Assembly (NCBI RefSeq): GCF_002043095.1
Contig: NZ_MVOC01000035.1
Coordinates: forward strand, 62,001-126,000
Source of the DNA: Mycobacterium sp. AT1
Lineage (GTDB): Bacteria > Actinomycetota > Actinomycetes > Mycobacteriales > Mycobacteriaceae
Direction of reading: 5' to 3'
Length of the DNA stretch: 64,000 bases
Shown here piece by piece: positions 26,325 through 36,865 of the stretch. The notes below the pieces were generated by a model. It made no database searches. It saw nothing but the letters and a program-made list of their open reading frames with translations, and was not told where the DNA came from. A program made the translations under genes and the position numbers. Position 1 is the stretch's first letter; the number at the start of each line of letters is the position of its first letter.

Positions 26325-27683
26325 GTGTCCGTGAACACTTCAACAGCGAAGGCCCCGCGCGCATTTCTCGACGGAGGTGTGACGCGCGTGGAACCCGACG
26401 GGGAACGGACCGACGACGAATCGCGGACGTGGAGTCTCGGCACCCGGATCGCCTTCCGATTCTGCGTCGTCTACTTCGGGTTGTTCTGCCTCACGTTCGC
26501 GCAGATCACGTTCGCCTTCGCCGGGGTGTTGGCCGGCCTGCTGCCGGACGGCGCCGTCATCTGGCAGCAGGTGGCCCTGCAACCGGTCACCGGGTGGTTC
26601 GGCCGGACGGTGCTTGGCGTCGACGCGGTTCTGACACCCGGCTCCGGGAGCGGTGACCAGGCCGCGATCTGGGTGTACGTCGCGTGTCTTCTGACGGTGG
26701 CGGTGCTCGCGACCGTCGCGTGGTCGGTGCTGGACCGGCAGCGCGGGCGGTACCCGAGGCTGGCGGCGTGGTTCACGGTGTTCCTGCGCCTATGCCTTGG
26801 TGGGCAGATGATGTTCTACGGCTTCGCGAAGCTCATTCCGACGCAGATGCCGTCACCGCCTCTCGCGGCGCTGATCGAGCCGTTCGGAAACCTGAGCCCG
26901 ATGGCGGTGTTGTGGCTGCAGGTCGGCACCTCCCACCCGTACGAGATGGCGCTGGGAGCCGTCGAGGTGCTCGCCGGGGCGCTGTTGTTCGTTCCGAAGA
27001 CGGCGACGCTGGGCGCGTTGGTGAGCCTGGCGGGCACGGGACAAATCTTCCTGCTGAACATGACCTACGACGTGCCGGTCAAGATCCTGTCGTTCCACCT
27101 GGTGCTGATGAGCGCACTCCTGTTGGCGCCCAACGCAAGACGGCTCGTCGACGCCGTAGTGCTCGGCCGTGGCGTCGGCCAGGAGCGGCGGGCCGCCCCG
27201 TTCGACTCGCCGCGGCGCAACCGGCTAGCCGGGGTTGTCCAAGTGGTACTCGGCGTGTGGGTGTTGATCGGGTGCGTGACGCTCGGCCTGCAGACCTGGC
27301 GCGAATTCGGTGACGGGCGGGCCAAGCCGGAGCTCTACGGCATTTGGCAGGTCGCCGAGTTCTCGGTCGACGGAACCCCGCGACCACCGCTGCTGACCGA
27401 CGACATCCGCTGGCAGAGAGTCGTATTCGACCATCCCGGGGTCCTCACCTACCAGTTGATGAACGGCGATCTGGTGGACGTCGCGGCAGACACGACGGGC
27501 GGCGTGCTGGCGGTGCCGGACGGCGGCTCGTTCACGGTCGATCGAGCGGGCGACGACCTGCGCCTGGTCGGACGCTGGAAGGACGAACCCACGACGGTCG
27601 TCCTGGAACGTCGACCACTGGAGGACTTCACCCTGCGCAACCGTGGATTCCACTGGGTGCAGGAGGCGCCGTTCTTCGGCTAG
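26325..27683 (+). CDS. DoxX-family membrane protein
   Basis: About 452 residues from GTG 26325; GTG 26388, with GGAGG 10 bases before it, is an alternative that trims 21 residues. Several membrane segments (about 50-75, 120-145, 155-180, 215-235, 245-275, 310-330) and a DoxX-like core (RLCLGGQMMFYGFAKLIPTQMP) followed by a soluble C-terminal domain of about 110 residues with WKDEPTTVVLERRPL. The soluble tail may face outside. Function unknown. Confidence 0.72.
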   Translation: MSVNTSTAKAPRAFLDGGVTRVEPDGERTDDESRTWSLGTRIAFRFCVVYFGLFCLTFAQITFAFAGVLAGLLPDGAVIWQQVALQPVTGWFGRTVLGVDAVLTPGSGSGDQAAIWVYVACLLTVAVLATVAWSVLDRQRGRYPRLAAWFTVFLRLCLGGQMMFYGFAKLIPTQMPSPPLAALIEPFGNLSPMAVLWLQVGTSHPYEMALGAVEVLAGALLFVPKTATLGALVSLAGTGQIFLLNMTYDVPVKILSFHLVLMSALLLAPNARRLVDAVVLGRGVGQERRAAPFDSPRRNRLAGVVQVVLGVWVLIGCVTLGLQTWREFGDGRAKPELYGIWQVAEFSVDGTPRPPLLTDDIRWQRVVFDHPGVLTYQLMNGDLVDVAADTTGGVLAVPDGGSFTVDRAGDDLRLVGRWKDEPTTVVLERRPLEDFTLRNRGFHWVQEAPFFG

Positions 27684-28072
27684 GGCACTAGCGGGACGAC
27701 GGGCAGCCAGTCGGCGATCTCCCCGGCGCGCGACCCCGACGACTGCAACGTCCCGTTGGCGAGCGCGTCGGGCATCGCGAGAAGACCGGTGGCCAACAGG
27801 AGCCAGGTTCGGGGGTCGGTCTCGACCACGTTCGGCGGGTTTCCACGGGTGTGCGCCAAACCCGAGATGCACTGCACGGCAACGAAGGGCGGCACCCTCA
27901 CCTCGACACTGGCGCCAGGCGCCTGCGCGGCGAGGGTCCTGGCGGTCAAGCGCACCGCGTCGGCGATGGCGCTGCGATCGGGCATGGCGACGGTGTCGTC
28001 GCGCAGCCAGTCCGCGACGGCCGAAACGGCTTGGCGGGTCTTCGTCGGATCCGCTATGCGGCGGGCGGCCAT
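27680..28072 (-). CDS. Bacterial SCP-orthologue (sterol-carrier family) protein
   Basis: 130 residues; matches Rv0807 in length and place. A single alpha/beta SCP-like domain with SVEVRVPPFVAVQCISG and DPRTWLLLATGLL as core strands and helix. Such proteins bind hydrophobic ligands; no catalytic residues are visible. ATG with GGGAG 8 bases before it. Its end overlaps the convergent DoxX gene by 4 bases. Confidence 0.8.
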   Translation of the reverse strand: MAARRIADPTKTRQAVSAVADWLRDDTVAMPDRSAIADAVRLTARTLAAQAPGASVEVRVPPFVAVQCISGLAHTRGNPPNVVETDPRTWLLLATGLLAMPDALANGTLQSSGSRAGEIADWLPVVPLVP

Positions 28073-28088
28073 ACCCTAGTCTCCCAGA

Positions 28089-29294
28089 ATGGCTTTCGAC
28101 CGCCACCGGCCGCCATACAGGCTGGCAGGAGCGGTGCTGGTGGCGATCGTCGTGCTCTTCGGCGTGCTGATGGCCAAACAGTACCGCGGAGACTTCGTCG
28201 AGCAGACCGAACTCGTGGTGGTGTCCGACCGGGCCGGCCTTGGCGTCGACCCCGGCTCGAAGGTCACCCTCAACGGCGTCGAGATCGGGCGGGTGGCCGG
28301 CGTCGACGTCGCCGAGGCCGACGGTCATCAGCAGGCGCTCATCGCCCTCGAGGTGAAGGACGAATACCTTGCGTCGATACCGTCGAACGTCCTGGCCGAC
28401 GTCAAGGCCAGCACCGTCTTCGGCAACAAGTACGTGTCGTTCGTCTCGCCGGAACACCCTTCCGCAGAACATGTTTCGCGCGGATCGGTGATCCCGGTGC
28501 AGTCGGTCACCACGGAGTTCAACACACTCTTCGAAACGGTTACGTCGATCGCGGACAAGGTGGACCCGATCAAGCTGAACCAGACGCTGACCGCTACGGC
28601 ACAGGCCCTTGGCGGCCTCGGAACCAGGTTCGGGATGTCGCTCGAGGACGCCAATGCGATCCTCGCCGACCTGAACCCACGGTGGCCGCGGTTCCGCGAT
28701 GACGTCGCGCGCGCCGGCGAACTGCTCGACGTCTACGCCGACGCGGCGCCGAATCTTCTCGACGGGCTCGACGCCGCCGTGACCACCGCACGCTCACTCA
28801 ACGCACGCCGTGGCGACGTCGACTCCGCGTTGATGGCGGCAATCGGATTCGGCGACACCGCAGCGGATCCGCTGGAACGCGCCGGCCCCTATCTGATTCG
28901 CAGCGCAGCGGACTTGGTACCGACGACCGCACTGCTCGACGACTACCGCGGCATGATTCTGTGCACCGTGCGCAACTACCACGACGTCGGGCCAAGGATC
29001 GCCTCGTCCCTCGGCGGCGACAACGGATATTCGTTGGCGGCGTTCGGAACGCTGACGGGCGCTGGCAATCCGTACATCTATCCCGACAACCTGCCGCGGA
29101 TCAACGCCCGTGGCGGTCCGGAGGGGCGACCCGGCTGCTGGCAGAAGGTGACCTACGACCTGTGGCCTCACCCCTATCTGGTGATGGACACCGGATACAG
29201 CATTGCGCCCTACAACCACGTCGAGTTGGGTCAGCCCCTCGCCGTCGACCACGTGTGGGGACGTCAGATCGGCGAGCTGACAATCAACCCGTGA
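28089..29294 (+). CDS. Orphan MCE-family protein (MceA-like)
   Basis: 401 residues. N-terminal helix (about 13-28), then an MCE/MlaD domain (about 38-120: DRAGLGVDPGSKVTLNGVEIGRV) and a helical MCE tail (about 140-270), ending in a loop rich in Tyr and Pro. MCE proteins form hexameric tunnels that import lipids or sterols in mycobacteria, normally from 8- to 12-gene mce operons with YrbE permeases. None is present here, so it must work with another permease or alone. TAGTCT plus 6 bases suggests a leaderless ATG. Confidence 0.85.
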   Translation: MAFDRHRPPYRLAGAVLVAIVVLFGVLMAKQYRGDFVEQTELVVVSDRAGLGVDPGSKVTLNGVEIGRVAGVDVAEADGHQQALIALEVKDEYLASIPSNVLADVKASTVFGNKYVSFVSPEHPSAEHVSRGSVIPVQSVTTEFNTLFETVTSIADKVDPIKLNQTLTATAQALGGLGTRFGMSLEDANAILADLNPRWPRFRDDVARAGELLDVYADAAPNLLDGLDAAVTTARSLNARRGDVDSALMAAIGFGDTAADPLERAGPYLIRSAADLVPTTALLDDYRGMILCTVRNYHDVGPRIASSLGGDNGYSLAAFGTLTGAGNPYIYPDNLPRINARGGPEGRPGCWQKVTYDLWPHPYLVMDTGYSIAPYNHVELGQPLAVDHVWGRQIGELTINP

Positions 29295-29905
29295 CGCTGC
29301 AGGACCACCGCCGCCACCGCTCCCGCCTCGTTGATCGCCAGGTGCGCGAGCATCGGCGCGGCGAGGCTCCCCGTGCGGTCGTATAACCATCCGAAGACCC
29401 AGCCTGCCGCGCCGGTGACGGCCGCGGTCCCGACGACCGTCTCCCCCGCTCCGCGCGCGTCGACGACGTGCGACATCCCGAACGCCGCCGCCTGAAGGAC
29501 GCGGCCCCACCGTGGTCCGAAGGACTGCGCCGCAACGGTTCCCAGAGCGGCCCGGAATGCGGCCTCCTCCGACCAGACCGTCCCGATCGGAATGCGAATC
29601 AACAGCCACTTCGCGGCTGACCCGGGAATCGTCCGTTGCGTCACACCCGACCGGACGGCCGGCACGGCCATGGCCGACGCCACCGTCGTCGACACCGCGG
29701 CCGCCACCCGAAGACCAAGCCGCACACCGTGCGTCGAGGCGGGCCGCCGCAGTCCAAGCGGTGCGTCGGTCCACCAGACCAGCACCCCGCCAAGGCCGGC
29801 GTTGAGTGGCACGTGCCACCGCGACGGCAGCTTTGGCGCGACCAGGCTCCAGCCGACCAGCGCGGCCGCCAGCACCAATGGCCTCGTTGCGCTTGGCTTG
29901 GTCAA
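29264..29905 (-). CDS. CPBP family intramembrane metalloprotease
   Basis: 213 residues, five to six membrane helices. CPBP (Rce1-like) motifs: EEAAFR (about 112-117), FGMSHVV with a His, and HLAINE near 187. These are the metal and catalytic residues of prenyl-endopeptidase-type proteases. It overlaps the preceding hydrolase by ATGA and its 3' end overlaps the convergent MCE gene by 31 bases. Substrate unknown. Confidence 0.85.
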   Translation of the reverse strand: MTKPSATRPLVLAAALVGWSLVAPKLPSRWHVPLNAGLGGVLVWWTDAPLGLRRPASTHGVRLGLRVAAAVSTTVASAMAVPAVRSGVTQRTIPGSAAKWLLIRIPIGTVWSEEAAFRAALGTVAAQSFGPRWGRVLQAAAFGMSHVVDARGAGETVVGTAAVTGAAGWVFGWLYDRTGSLAAPMLAHLAINEAGAVAAVVLQRHGLIVSSPI

Positions 29906-31665
29906 TATTCGCTGCCGGCGTCGTTGACGGCGGCGCGGACTCGTTCGGTGTCAGCGCTCGTCCAGCCGTCCGGCGGGATGACGGCGACCCAGCCGTCGAG
30001 CACGGAGTCGCCGTAGTTGTGACCGTGTCCGGCCGGCACGCTGGATGCATTGGTCATGTCGGCACTGACCTGCCAGAAGGTGATGATCGGATACCACCGC
30101 ATCGACGTCGTGCGGTCCAGTCCCGCAGGCTCGATCAGCCAGTCCGGTCGGTCGAACACCAGCTCCGGCGACCACCAGACGATCGGATCGGAGGCGTGCT
30201 GCAGGAACAGCACCCGGGTTCCGCCCCATTCGGGCCGTGCGATCTCCGCGATGTCGGCGCTGGTGTTGGCCTGCGAGAAGCGGACCGTGCTGCCGTTGTC
30301 GTAGCGCGGCTCCACCTCTGGTGTCCAGGGATCGCGGCGCTGCACCAGAGCCCTCCACAGTGAGCTCTGGTTGGGTGGGCCGACCCACAGCACCGCGGAG
30401 AAGCCCATCCGCGCGATGTCGGGAAGCCAGTCGAAGACACCCTGCCCTCCGAGCGACCCCAGACTCTCTCCGTACAGCACCAGCTTCGGCCTGCGTTCGG
30501 CGGGCAGTCGGGACCATCGATCGTGCACGGCCGTGACGAGCACCCGAGCCGACTGCACGGACTTGTCCCGATCGCCAAGGAACGAAATCCAGCTCGGCAG
30601 ATACGAATACTGCACGCCGACGAGCGCGGTGTCGCCGGCGTACATGCTCTCGATCGACCTGGCGGCGACGGGGTTGATCCATCCGGTGCCGGTGGTCGGA
30701 ACGATGACGAGCAGTTTGCGGTCGAACGCACCGGTGCGCATCAGCTCGCTGACGACGACGTTGGCCCTGGCCTGGTCGGTGTCGGCGGTCTCGAGGCCTG
30801 CGTACACGCGGATGGGTTCCTTGGCTGGCCGGCCGGCGAGTCGAGTCAGTTCGGCCGCGTGCGGGCCCGTCGCGACGAAGTTCCGGCCCTGGAACCCCAG
30901 CGTCTCCCAGGCAGCGAACGACGTTGGACTGCCAGATCGTTCGGGCTGCCGAGGTTGCGAGACGCCGTCACGCGTGGTGGCGTTCTGCGGCTGGAACACC
31001 CCGCTGGCACCGGCGAGGAATCCTCGGTACAGGACACCGTTGACCAGGGAGACCACCACAACCACGACGATGGCGGACCCGATGACCATCGCGATCTCCT
31101 GATGCAGGTGCCACCGCCGGATGAACATCCTGGCAAGCAGTTTCACCGCGTCGAAGAGCACCCGCGCCACACAGACGCACGCCCCGCCGATCACCACGGC
31201 CGCCAACAGGGTGCGCAGGTACCCCAGGTTGGTCGGGCCGGCGATGCCCATCTCGGCGGCGACCTGACGCTGCCACGCCGCCGCCGGAATCAGCATCGAC
31301 ACGCACACGACGATCGAGGAGACGACGAGGCCGACCTTCAGCGCGTTCAGCGTCTTCCTTGGCGGCGGCCACCACTGCCTATGGTGCAGGGCGATGCGAT
31401 GGAACGCCTTGGCGAGCACGACGCCGATGGCGTAGCCGATCGACGCGTTGACGCCGCCGATCAACCCCTGAAACAGCCAGTCCCGCGGGAGCAGTGACGG
31501 CGTCAGCGACAGGCAGAAGAAGACGGTGGCGACGGCGACCCCACCGAAGTCGAGGCGCACCAGGCTCCACGCCCAGACGACGACGGGGTGACGTTCGACG
31601 CCGCGCCGGCGTCGTGGGATGTCGGCGATGGATTCGCCGGTGACGGTTGAGGTTTCGCCACTCAC
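29902..31665 (-). CDS. Integral-membrane alpha/beta-hydrolase (alpha/beta-hydrolase family N- and C-terminal)
   Basis: 587 residues from GTG 31665 (GTGA overlap with purL). The N-terminal half holds about five to six helices (between 30 and 225). The C-terminal half is a hydrolase: [11 protein letters not shown] carries the nucleophile elbow GESLG, and Asp and His candidates follow in ASDPIVWW and GHGHNYG. Actinobacterial membrane hydrolases of this type are uncharacterised esterases or lipases. The long upstream open frame is a shadow. Confidence 0.82.
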   Translation of the reverse strand: MSGETSTVTGESIADIPRRRRGVERHPVVVWAWSLVRLDFGGVAVATVFFCLSLTPSLLPRDWLFQGLIGGVNASIGYAIGVVLAKAFHRIALHHRQWWPPPRKTLNALKVGLVVSSIVVCVSMLIPAAAWQRQVAAEMGIAGPTNLGYLRTLLAAVVIGGACVCVARVLFDAVKLLARMFIRRWHLHQEIAMVIGSAIVVVVVVSLVNGVLYRGFLAGASGVFQPQNATTRDGVSQPRQPERSGSPTSFAAWETLGFQGRNFVATGPHAAELTRLAGRPAKEPIRVYAGLETADTDQARANVVVSELMRTGAFDRKLLVIVPTTGTGWINPVAARSIESMYAGDTALVGVQYSYLPSWISFLGDRDKSVQSARVLVTAVHDRWSRLPAERRPKLVLYGESLGSLGGQGVFDWLPDIARMGFSAVLWVGPPNQSSLWRALVQRRDPWTPEVEPRYDNGSTVRFSQANTSADIAEIARPEWGGTRVLFLQHASDPIVWWSPELVFDRPDWLIEPAGLDRTTSMRWYPIITFWQVSADMTNASSVPAGHGHNYGDSVLDGWVAVIPPDGWTSADTERVRAAVNDAGSEY

Positions 31666-33959
31666 CCGAACAGTCCGGGAAGCACGCCCTCCGACGTGCG
31701 GCGCAACTCGTCGAGACTCACGCTGAACTGGCCCTGGACCTCGATGGACGTGCTGCCTTCGTCGACGACGCCGATGCGTTCGGCGGGCAGTCCGCGGGCC
31801 TCGCACATGGCACGGAATCGGCTCTCTTCGGTGCGCGGAACCGCGACGACCACCCGCCCCGCGGACTCGGAGAACAACGTCACGAAGGGGTCGGCACCCT
31901 CCGGGAGGATGATCCGACAACCCGTTTCACCGGCGAGCGCGGATTCCAGGACGGCTTGAATCAGCCCACCCTCGGACAGGTCGTGCGCGGCGGAGATCAA
32001 ACCGTCGCGCGACGCCGATACCAGAACCTCGGCGAGCAGCTGTTCGCGCGCCAGGTCCACCTTGGGCGGCAGGCCGCCGAGGTGGTCCGCGGTGACCTGA
32101 GCCCAGACGGAACCGTCGAACTCGTCGTAGGTGTCGCCCAACAGGATCAACGTCTCGCCGGGTTCGACGCCGAAGGCCGTCGGGACGCGTCGCCTGACGT
32201 CCTCGAGGACGCCGAGCACGCCGACGACCGGAGTCGGAAGGATCGGCGTGGTGCCGGTCTGGTTGTAGAAGCTCACGTTGCCGCCGGTGACCGGAATGCC
32301 AAGCACCGCACAGCCATCCGCCAAACCGCGCACGGCCTGGGAGAACTGCCACATCACCCCCGGGTCTTCGGGAGAGCCGAAGTTGAGGCAGTTGGTGACG
32401 GCGACCGGCGTGGCACCGGTGACCGCGACGTTGCGATAGGCCTCCGCCAGCGCCAGCTGGGCACCGGTGTACGGGTCGAGGAACGTGTAGCGGCCGGACG
32501 CGTCGGTTGAGATCGCGACGCCGCGACCGGTGGCCTCGTCGATGCGGAGCACGCCACCGTCGGCATGCTCGGCGAGCACGGTGTTGCCGCGGACGTAGCG
32601 GTCGTACTGCTCGGTGATGAAGGCCCGGCTGCAAAGGTGCGGGCTGCCAAGGAGTTTCAGCAGGGTCTCGCGCAACTCCTCACCGGTTGACGGACGCGGG
32701 ATCGACGCCGACGTGTCGGCGTTGAGGGCGTCCTGCGTGTCGGGCCGCTCGACGGGCCGCTCGTAGACCGGACCTTCGTGCGCGACGGTCCTCGGGGGCA
32801 CGTCGACGACGGTCTCGCCGTTCCAGGTGATCTGCAGCCGGTCGCCGTCGGTCACTTCGCCGATGACGGTGGCCAGCACCTCCCACTTACGGCACACGGC
32901 CATGAACGCGTCGACGTTCTCGGGTGCCACGACCGCGCACATGCGTTCCTGCGACTCGCTGGACAGCACCTCCGCGGGCGTCATGAACTTGGCCCGAAGC
33001 GGCACCTTGTCCAGTTCGATCGACATGCCGCCGTCGCCGGCAGATGCGAGTTCGGAAGTGGCACAAGACAATCCGGCGCCACCAAGGTCTTGAATGCCAA
33101 TCACCAGGCCCGCCGCGTACAGCTCGAGGCAGCACTCGATGAGCACCTTCTCCATGAAGGGGTCACCGACCTGGACCGATGGAAGCTTCTTGCGGCCGGG
33201 GCCCTCGCCCTCGTCGCCGCCGAAGGTCTCCGACGCGAGCACCGAGACACCGCCGATGCCGTCGAGACCGGTGCGGGCGCCGAACAGGATGATCTTGTTG
33301 CCAGTACCCGACGCGAAGGCGAGGTGCAGGTCCTCCTTGCGGAGCACGCCGATGCACAGCGCGTTCACCAACGGGTTGCCCGCGTAGGACGGATCGAAGA
33401 TCGTCTCGCCGCCGATGTTGGGCAGACCGAGGGAATTGCCGTAGCCGCCGACGCCACGCACGACGCCGTCGAGCACCCGCCGGGTGTCGGGCGCGTCGGC
33501 CGGGCCGAAGCGCAGCTGATCCATCACCGCGACCGGGCGGGCGCCCATGGCCATGATGTCGCGGACGATGCCGCCCACGCCGGTGGCCGCACCTTGGTAC
33601 GGCTCGACGTAGGACGGGTGGTTGTGCGATTCGACCTTGAAGGTCACCGCCCAGCCGTCGCCGATGTCGACGACGCCCGCGTTCTCGCCGATGCCGGCCA
33701 GCATCCCCGCGCGCATCTCGTCGGTGGTCGTCTCGCCGAAGTAGCGCAGATGCACCTTCGAGGACTTGTAGGAGCAGTGCTCGCTCCACATCACCGAGTA
33801 CATGGCCAGCTCGGCGTCGGTGGGCCGACGTCCGAGAATGCCACGAATCCGCTGGTACTCGTCGTCCTTCAGACCGAGCTCACGGAATGGCTGCGGCTGA
33901 TCGGGGGTAGTAGAGGCTTGCTCGACACTGTCCACTTCGTGGGAGTACGCGGATGTCAC
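31662..33959 (-). CDS. purL: Phosphoribosylformylglycinamidine synthase subunit PurL
   Basis: 765 residues: the small PurL that works with PurQ and PurS (both at 39.7-40.6 kb). N-terminal region with [16 protein letters not shown] and [17 protein letters not shown] carrying the ATP and substrate histidines; two PurM-like halves follow. Amidates FGAR. GTG 33959 has TAAACT 6 bases before it on the minus strand, so it is probably leaderless, with its -10 box over the stop of the preceding gene. Orthologue of Rv0803. Confidence 0.95.
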   Translation of the reverse strand: MTSAYSHEVDSVEQASTTPDQPQPFRELGLKDDEYQRIRGILGRRPTDAELAMYSVMWSEHCSYKSSKVHLRYFGETTTDEMRAGMLAGIGENAGVVDIGDGWAVTFKVESHNHPSYVEPYQGAATGVGGIVRDIMAMGARPVAVMDQLRFGPADAPDTRRVLDGVVRGVGGYGNSLGLPNIGGETIFDPSYAGNPLVNALCIGVLRKEDLHLAFASGTGNKIILFGARTGLDGIGGVSVLASETFGGDEGEGPGRKKLPSVQVGDPFMEKVLIECCLELYAAGLVIGIQDLGGAGLSCATSELASAGDGGMSIELDKVPLRAKFMTPAEVLSSESQERMCAVVAPENVDAFMAVCRKWEVLATVIGEVTDGDRLQITWNGETVVDVPPRTVAHEGPVYERPVERPDTQDALNADTSASIPRPSTGEELRETLLKLLGSPHLCSRAFITEQYDRYVRGNTVLAEHADGGVLRIDEATGRGVAISTDASGRYTFLDPYTGAQLALAEAYRNVAVTGATPVAVTNCLNFGSPEDPGVMWQFSQAVRGLADGCAVLGIPVTGGNVSFYNQTGTTPILPTPVVGVLGVLEDVRRRVPTAFGVEPGETLILLGDTYDEFDGSVWAQVTADHLGGLPPKVDLAREQLLAEVLVSASRDGLISAAHDLSEGGLIQAVLESALAGETGCRIILPEGADPFVTLFSESAGRVVVAVPRTEESRFRAMCEARGLPAERIGVVDEGSTSIEVQGQFSVSLDELRRTSEGVLPGLFG

Positions 33960-33968
33960 CTCAGTAGT

Positions 33969-35171
33969 TTATTCGCTCTGCCGACCGGCGAGCGCCCGCG
34001 CCGCGACGGGCCCCCCGAAACCGTGCAAAACGACGCTGCCCAGCACCACGACGACCACGATCAGCAGGATGGTGTCCTCCACGGGTGGGTCGAGCACGTT
34101 GTAGGCCAACAGCCCGAAGACGATCACCGCCGCGCCGTGTGGACCAAAGCCGCCCAGCATGACCCGTTCCGGCCACGTGAACTTCGAGCCGAACATGGCC
34201 AACAGGACGGGCAGCATCCGCACGAGTGTCAGCGCCAAGAGGCCGAACGCCACGATCCCGACGGTGAGATCGGCCTGCCAATAGGCGATCAGGACCACGC
34301 CGCCGAAGACGAACCACATCATCGCCGTCAGCAGGAAGCCGAGGTCCTCGATCAACTCCAACTCACGCTCGGCGTCACTCGATTGGCGGTAGTAGTGGTA
34401 CGCGACGCCGCATAGGTACGCCGCGACGAAGCCGTTGCCGTGCCACCAGATGGCCAGCGTGTAGGCCACGGCCGGCGCAGCCACCACCAGCACCCGCCGG
34501 GACTGGTCGGTCATCAGGTTCTTGCGCTCGGCGAGGTTGGCGCCCAGCGCGAGCCCGGCGCCCACCAGGAACCCGACCAGGATCGCCTTCGCCGAGTGGG
34601 GAAGCGCCTCGCGAAGCTCGTCCCACACCGAGCCCGCCTCGACGTGCTGATCGGCCACGGCGAGGGCGAAGAGGAAGATCGGCGAGAGGATGCCGTCGTT
34701 GTGCCCGGCCTCGACGTTGAGCAAATCGCTGACTCGACCCGGAAGACCCCCTGGCCGCACGATCCACTGTGCGGGGGCGAAGTCGATCGGCACCACGATG
34801 CAGGCGACGACGACCACCGTCGCCAATGACAGGCCGGGAAGCAGCCACAGGCCGAGCAGGACGGCGATTCCCACGCTGATCGGCAACGCCACGAACAGCA
34901 TCCGGAAGGCCGAGCGTGGATGTTCGCCGAACAGCCCGGCGCGCATCGCGTTGGCGTCGACGAACAACAGCACCGCCAGGACGATCTTGGCGGCCTGCTC
35001 GGCGGTCTCGGAGTTGAGGGTGTCGGCCAGCGAGCCGTGGGTGGTGTATTCGACGACTGCGCCGGCGAGGAGCAGGAAGAGCGGGGGCGTGATGCGCCAC
35101 CGTTCCATGCGGCGAGCCGAGAGGGCCCACACGGCCAACAGGAGCGAGATGGCGATCAGCGACAGCAACAC
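33969..35171 (-). CDS. Monovalent cation:proton antiporter, CPA family
   Basis: 400 residues with about 11 hydrophobic segments from end to end. VEAGHNDGILSP holds the conserved Asp typical of the ion-binding site (helix 5 of Na+/H+ exchangers, N-D motif). FGPHGAAVIVFGLLAYN is the second broken-helix region. Probably exchanges Na+ or K+ for protons. GTG start with AGGA about 8 bases upstream. Confidence 0.85.
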   Translation of the reverse strand: MLLSLIAISLLLAVWALSARRMERWRITPPLFLLLAGAVVEYTTHGSLADTLNSETAEQAAKIVLAVLLFVDANAMRAGLFGEHPRSAFRMLFVALPISVGIAVLLGLWLLPGLSLATVVVVACIVVPIDFAPAQWIVRPGGLPGRVSDLLNVEAGHNDGILSPIFLFALAVADQHVEAGSVWDELREALPHSAKAILVGFLVGAGLALGANLAERKNLMTDQSRRVLVVAAPAVAYTLAIWWHGNGFVAAYLCGVAYHYYRQSSDAERELELIEDLGFLLTAMMWFVFGGVVLIAYWQADLTVGIVAFGLLALTLVRMLPVLLAMFGSKFTWPERVMLGGFGPHGAAVIVFGLLAYNVLDPPVEDTILLIVVVVVLGSVVLHGFGGPVAARALAGRQSE

Positions 35172-35193
35172 GACGGTGATCCTGCCCGGTGAG

Positions 35194-35541
35194 CTATCCG
35201 CCCGCTATGCAGAAGGCATTGCCCTCCGGATCGGCGAGCACCACCCACCGGAAGTCGTCACCGAAGCTGTTGCGTTCCACCTCCCTGGCGCCGAGTTCGA
35301 CGGCCCTGGCCACCTCGGCCTCCATGTCCGCGGCGTGCAGGTCGAGGTGCGCCTTGTTCTTGCCGGGCGTCGGGTCGGGCACCCGCTGGAAGCCGAGAGC
35401 GGCGCCGCCCTCGCGGGGTACGAGGACGAACTCACCCGGCACCACCGCGTTGACCTCAGTTCCCAACACCCCCGCCCACCAGGCGGCGAGCGCGTCGGGA
35501 TCCTCGCAATCGAACGTCACGGTCGCAATCTCGAGACTCAT
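35194..35541 (-). CDS. VOC (glyoxalase/bleomycin resistance) family protein
   Basis: 115 residues, one VOC module of two beta-alpha-beta-beta-beta units. FDCEDPDALAAWW and the C-terminal DPEGNAFCI are family signatures. Metal ligands are plausible (His in KAHLDLHAAD and Glu in ADPEGN) but the substrate is unknown. 16 bases after the M18 peptidase gene (minus strand order M18, VOC, antiporter). Confidence 0.85.
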   Translation of the reverse strand: MSLEIATVTFDCEDPDALAAWWAGVLGTEVNAVVPGEFVLVPREGGAALGFQRVPDPTPGKNKAHLDLHAADMEAEVARAVELGAREVERNSFGDDFRWVVLADPEGNAFCIAGG

Positions 35542-35557
35542 GCCTGAAGAAGGTAAT

Positions 35558-36814
35558 TCACACCGGTGACAGGAAGGCCTGCAATGCGGCGGAATAGGCC
35601 TGCACGTCGCGCGCGCCCATCAGTTCGCGGGCCGAGTGCATTGCCAACTGCGCCGCACCCACGTCGACGGTCGGGATTCCGGTGCGCGCCGCCGTCATCG
35701 GCCCAATGGTCGACCCACACGGCAGGTCCGCGCGGTGCTCGTATCGCTGCAGCGGCACCCCGGCCTGCGCGCAGGCCAGTGCGAAGGCCGCCGCCGTCCT
35801 GCCGTCGGTGGCGTAGCGAAGGTTCGGGTGCACCTTCAGCACCGGGCCGCCGTTCACCTCGATGAGGTGACCGGGTTCGTGCCGCTCCGGATAGTTCGGA
35901 TGGGTCGCGTGGGCCATGTCGCCCGAGGCGACCATCGAACCTGAGAGTCGACGCAGGAAGCCCTCGCGCCCGTCGCCGCCGGTCAGGGCGATGCGCTCCA
36001 GCACCGTCGGCAAGAGTTCGGACTGGGCGCCGTGGTCCGACGTCGACCCGACCTCCTCGTGGTCGAACAGCGCCAGCACGGGGATGTAGCGCCGCGGGTC
36101 CGCGGCCAGGAACGCCTCCAGCCCGGCGTAGCAGGTGCCTTGGTTGTCCAGGCGTGGCGCACTGACGAGTTCGCGGTCGGCGCCCACCAGCGTCGACGGC
36201 GTCAGGTCGTGGGTCATCAGATCGGCCGCCAGCACCGCGCCGGGGTCGACGCCCGCGTGCTCGGCGACCCAGTCGACGAACGGGCGCACCCGGTCGCCCA
36301 CGCCCCAGACGGCGTTGACGTGGCGCTGCGGGTTCAGCTCGACGCCCTTGCGGTCGTCGGACAGGTGGATTGCCAGCTGCGGCACCCGCAGGACGGGATC
36401 GTCGACGCGCACCAACACGTCGTCGACCGCATTGCCCTTCCGGACCGACAGCCTGCCGCTGATCCCGAGGTCACGGTCCAGCCAGGAGTTCAGCCACGCC
36501 CCGCCGTACGGTTCCAGCGCGACCACCTGCCAGCCGGCGACGACCCGATCGGGATGCTGTTTGACGCGCAAATTGGGGCTGTCGGTGTGTCCGCCGACGA
36601 TGCGGAACGGCGCGCCGTCGGCGGCTGCCTTCCAGGCGACCAGCGAACCGGCGCGGACGGTGAAGTAGCCCTCACTGCCCGACGGCCAGGACTCCCCCTC
36701 CAAGAGCTCGAGGTAGCCGGCCGCACGCAGACGCTCGGCCACGGTCGCGCACACGTGGAACGGCGACGGCGAAGCGTCGATGAAGTCGCACAATCCCTGG
36801 GGGCTAGCTGCCAT
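35558..36814 (-). CDS. pepC: M18 family aminopeptidase
   Basis: 418 residues. M18 two-domain zinc aminopeptidase: [12 protein letters not shown] (about 72-83) gives a zinc His and Asp, LFDHEEVGS a metal Asp and Glu pair, and [11 protein letters not shown] a further His near 316. Cleaves acidic or neutral N-terminal residues. ATG 36814 with CAAGAT 6 bases before it on the minus strand. The open frame running on to 37582 is antisense to the next gene. Corresponds to Rv0800. Confidence 0.9.
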   Translation of the reverse strand: MAASPQGLCDFIDASPSPFHVCATVAERLRAAGYLELLEGESWPSGSEGYFTVRAGSLVAWKAAADGAPFRIVGGHTDSPNLRVKQHPDRVVAGWQVVALEPYGGAWLNSWLDRDLGISGRLSVRKGNAVDDVLVRVDDPVLRVPQLAIHLSDDRKGVELNPQRHVNAVWGVGDRVRPFVDWVAEHAGVDPGAVLAADLMTHDLTPSTLVGADRELVSAPRLDNQGTCYAGLEAFLAADPRRYIPVLALFDHEEVGSTSDHGAQSELLPTVLERIALTGGDGREGFLRRLSGSMVASGDMAHATHPNYPERHEPGHLIEVNGGPVLKVHPNLRYATDGRTAAAFALACAQAGVPLQRYEHRADLPCGSTIGPMTAARTGIPTVDVGAAQLAMHSARELMGARDVQAYSAALQAFLSPV

Positions 36815-36852
36815 CTTTTCATCTTGACCGGTGCCGTCGGTGATCTTGACGC

Positions 36853-36858
36853 TAGGGT
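36853..36858 (+). promoter_or_regulatory. -10 box of the DyP-encapsulin operon
   Basis: TAGGGT, 7 bases before GTG 36866: a leaderless start for dyp. No -35 box is convincing. Confidence 0.55.
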
Positions 36859-36865
36859 CCCTGAT

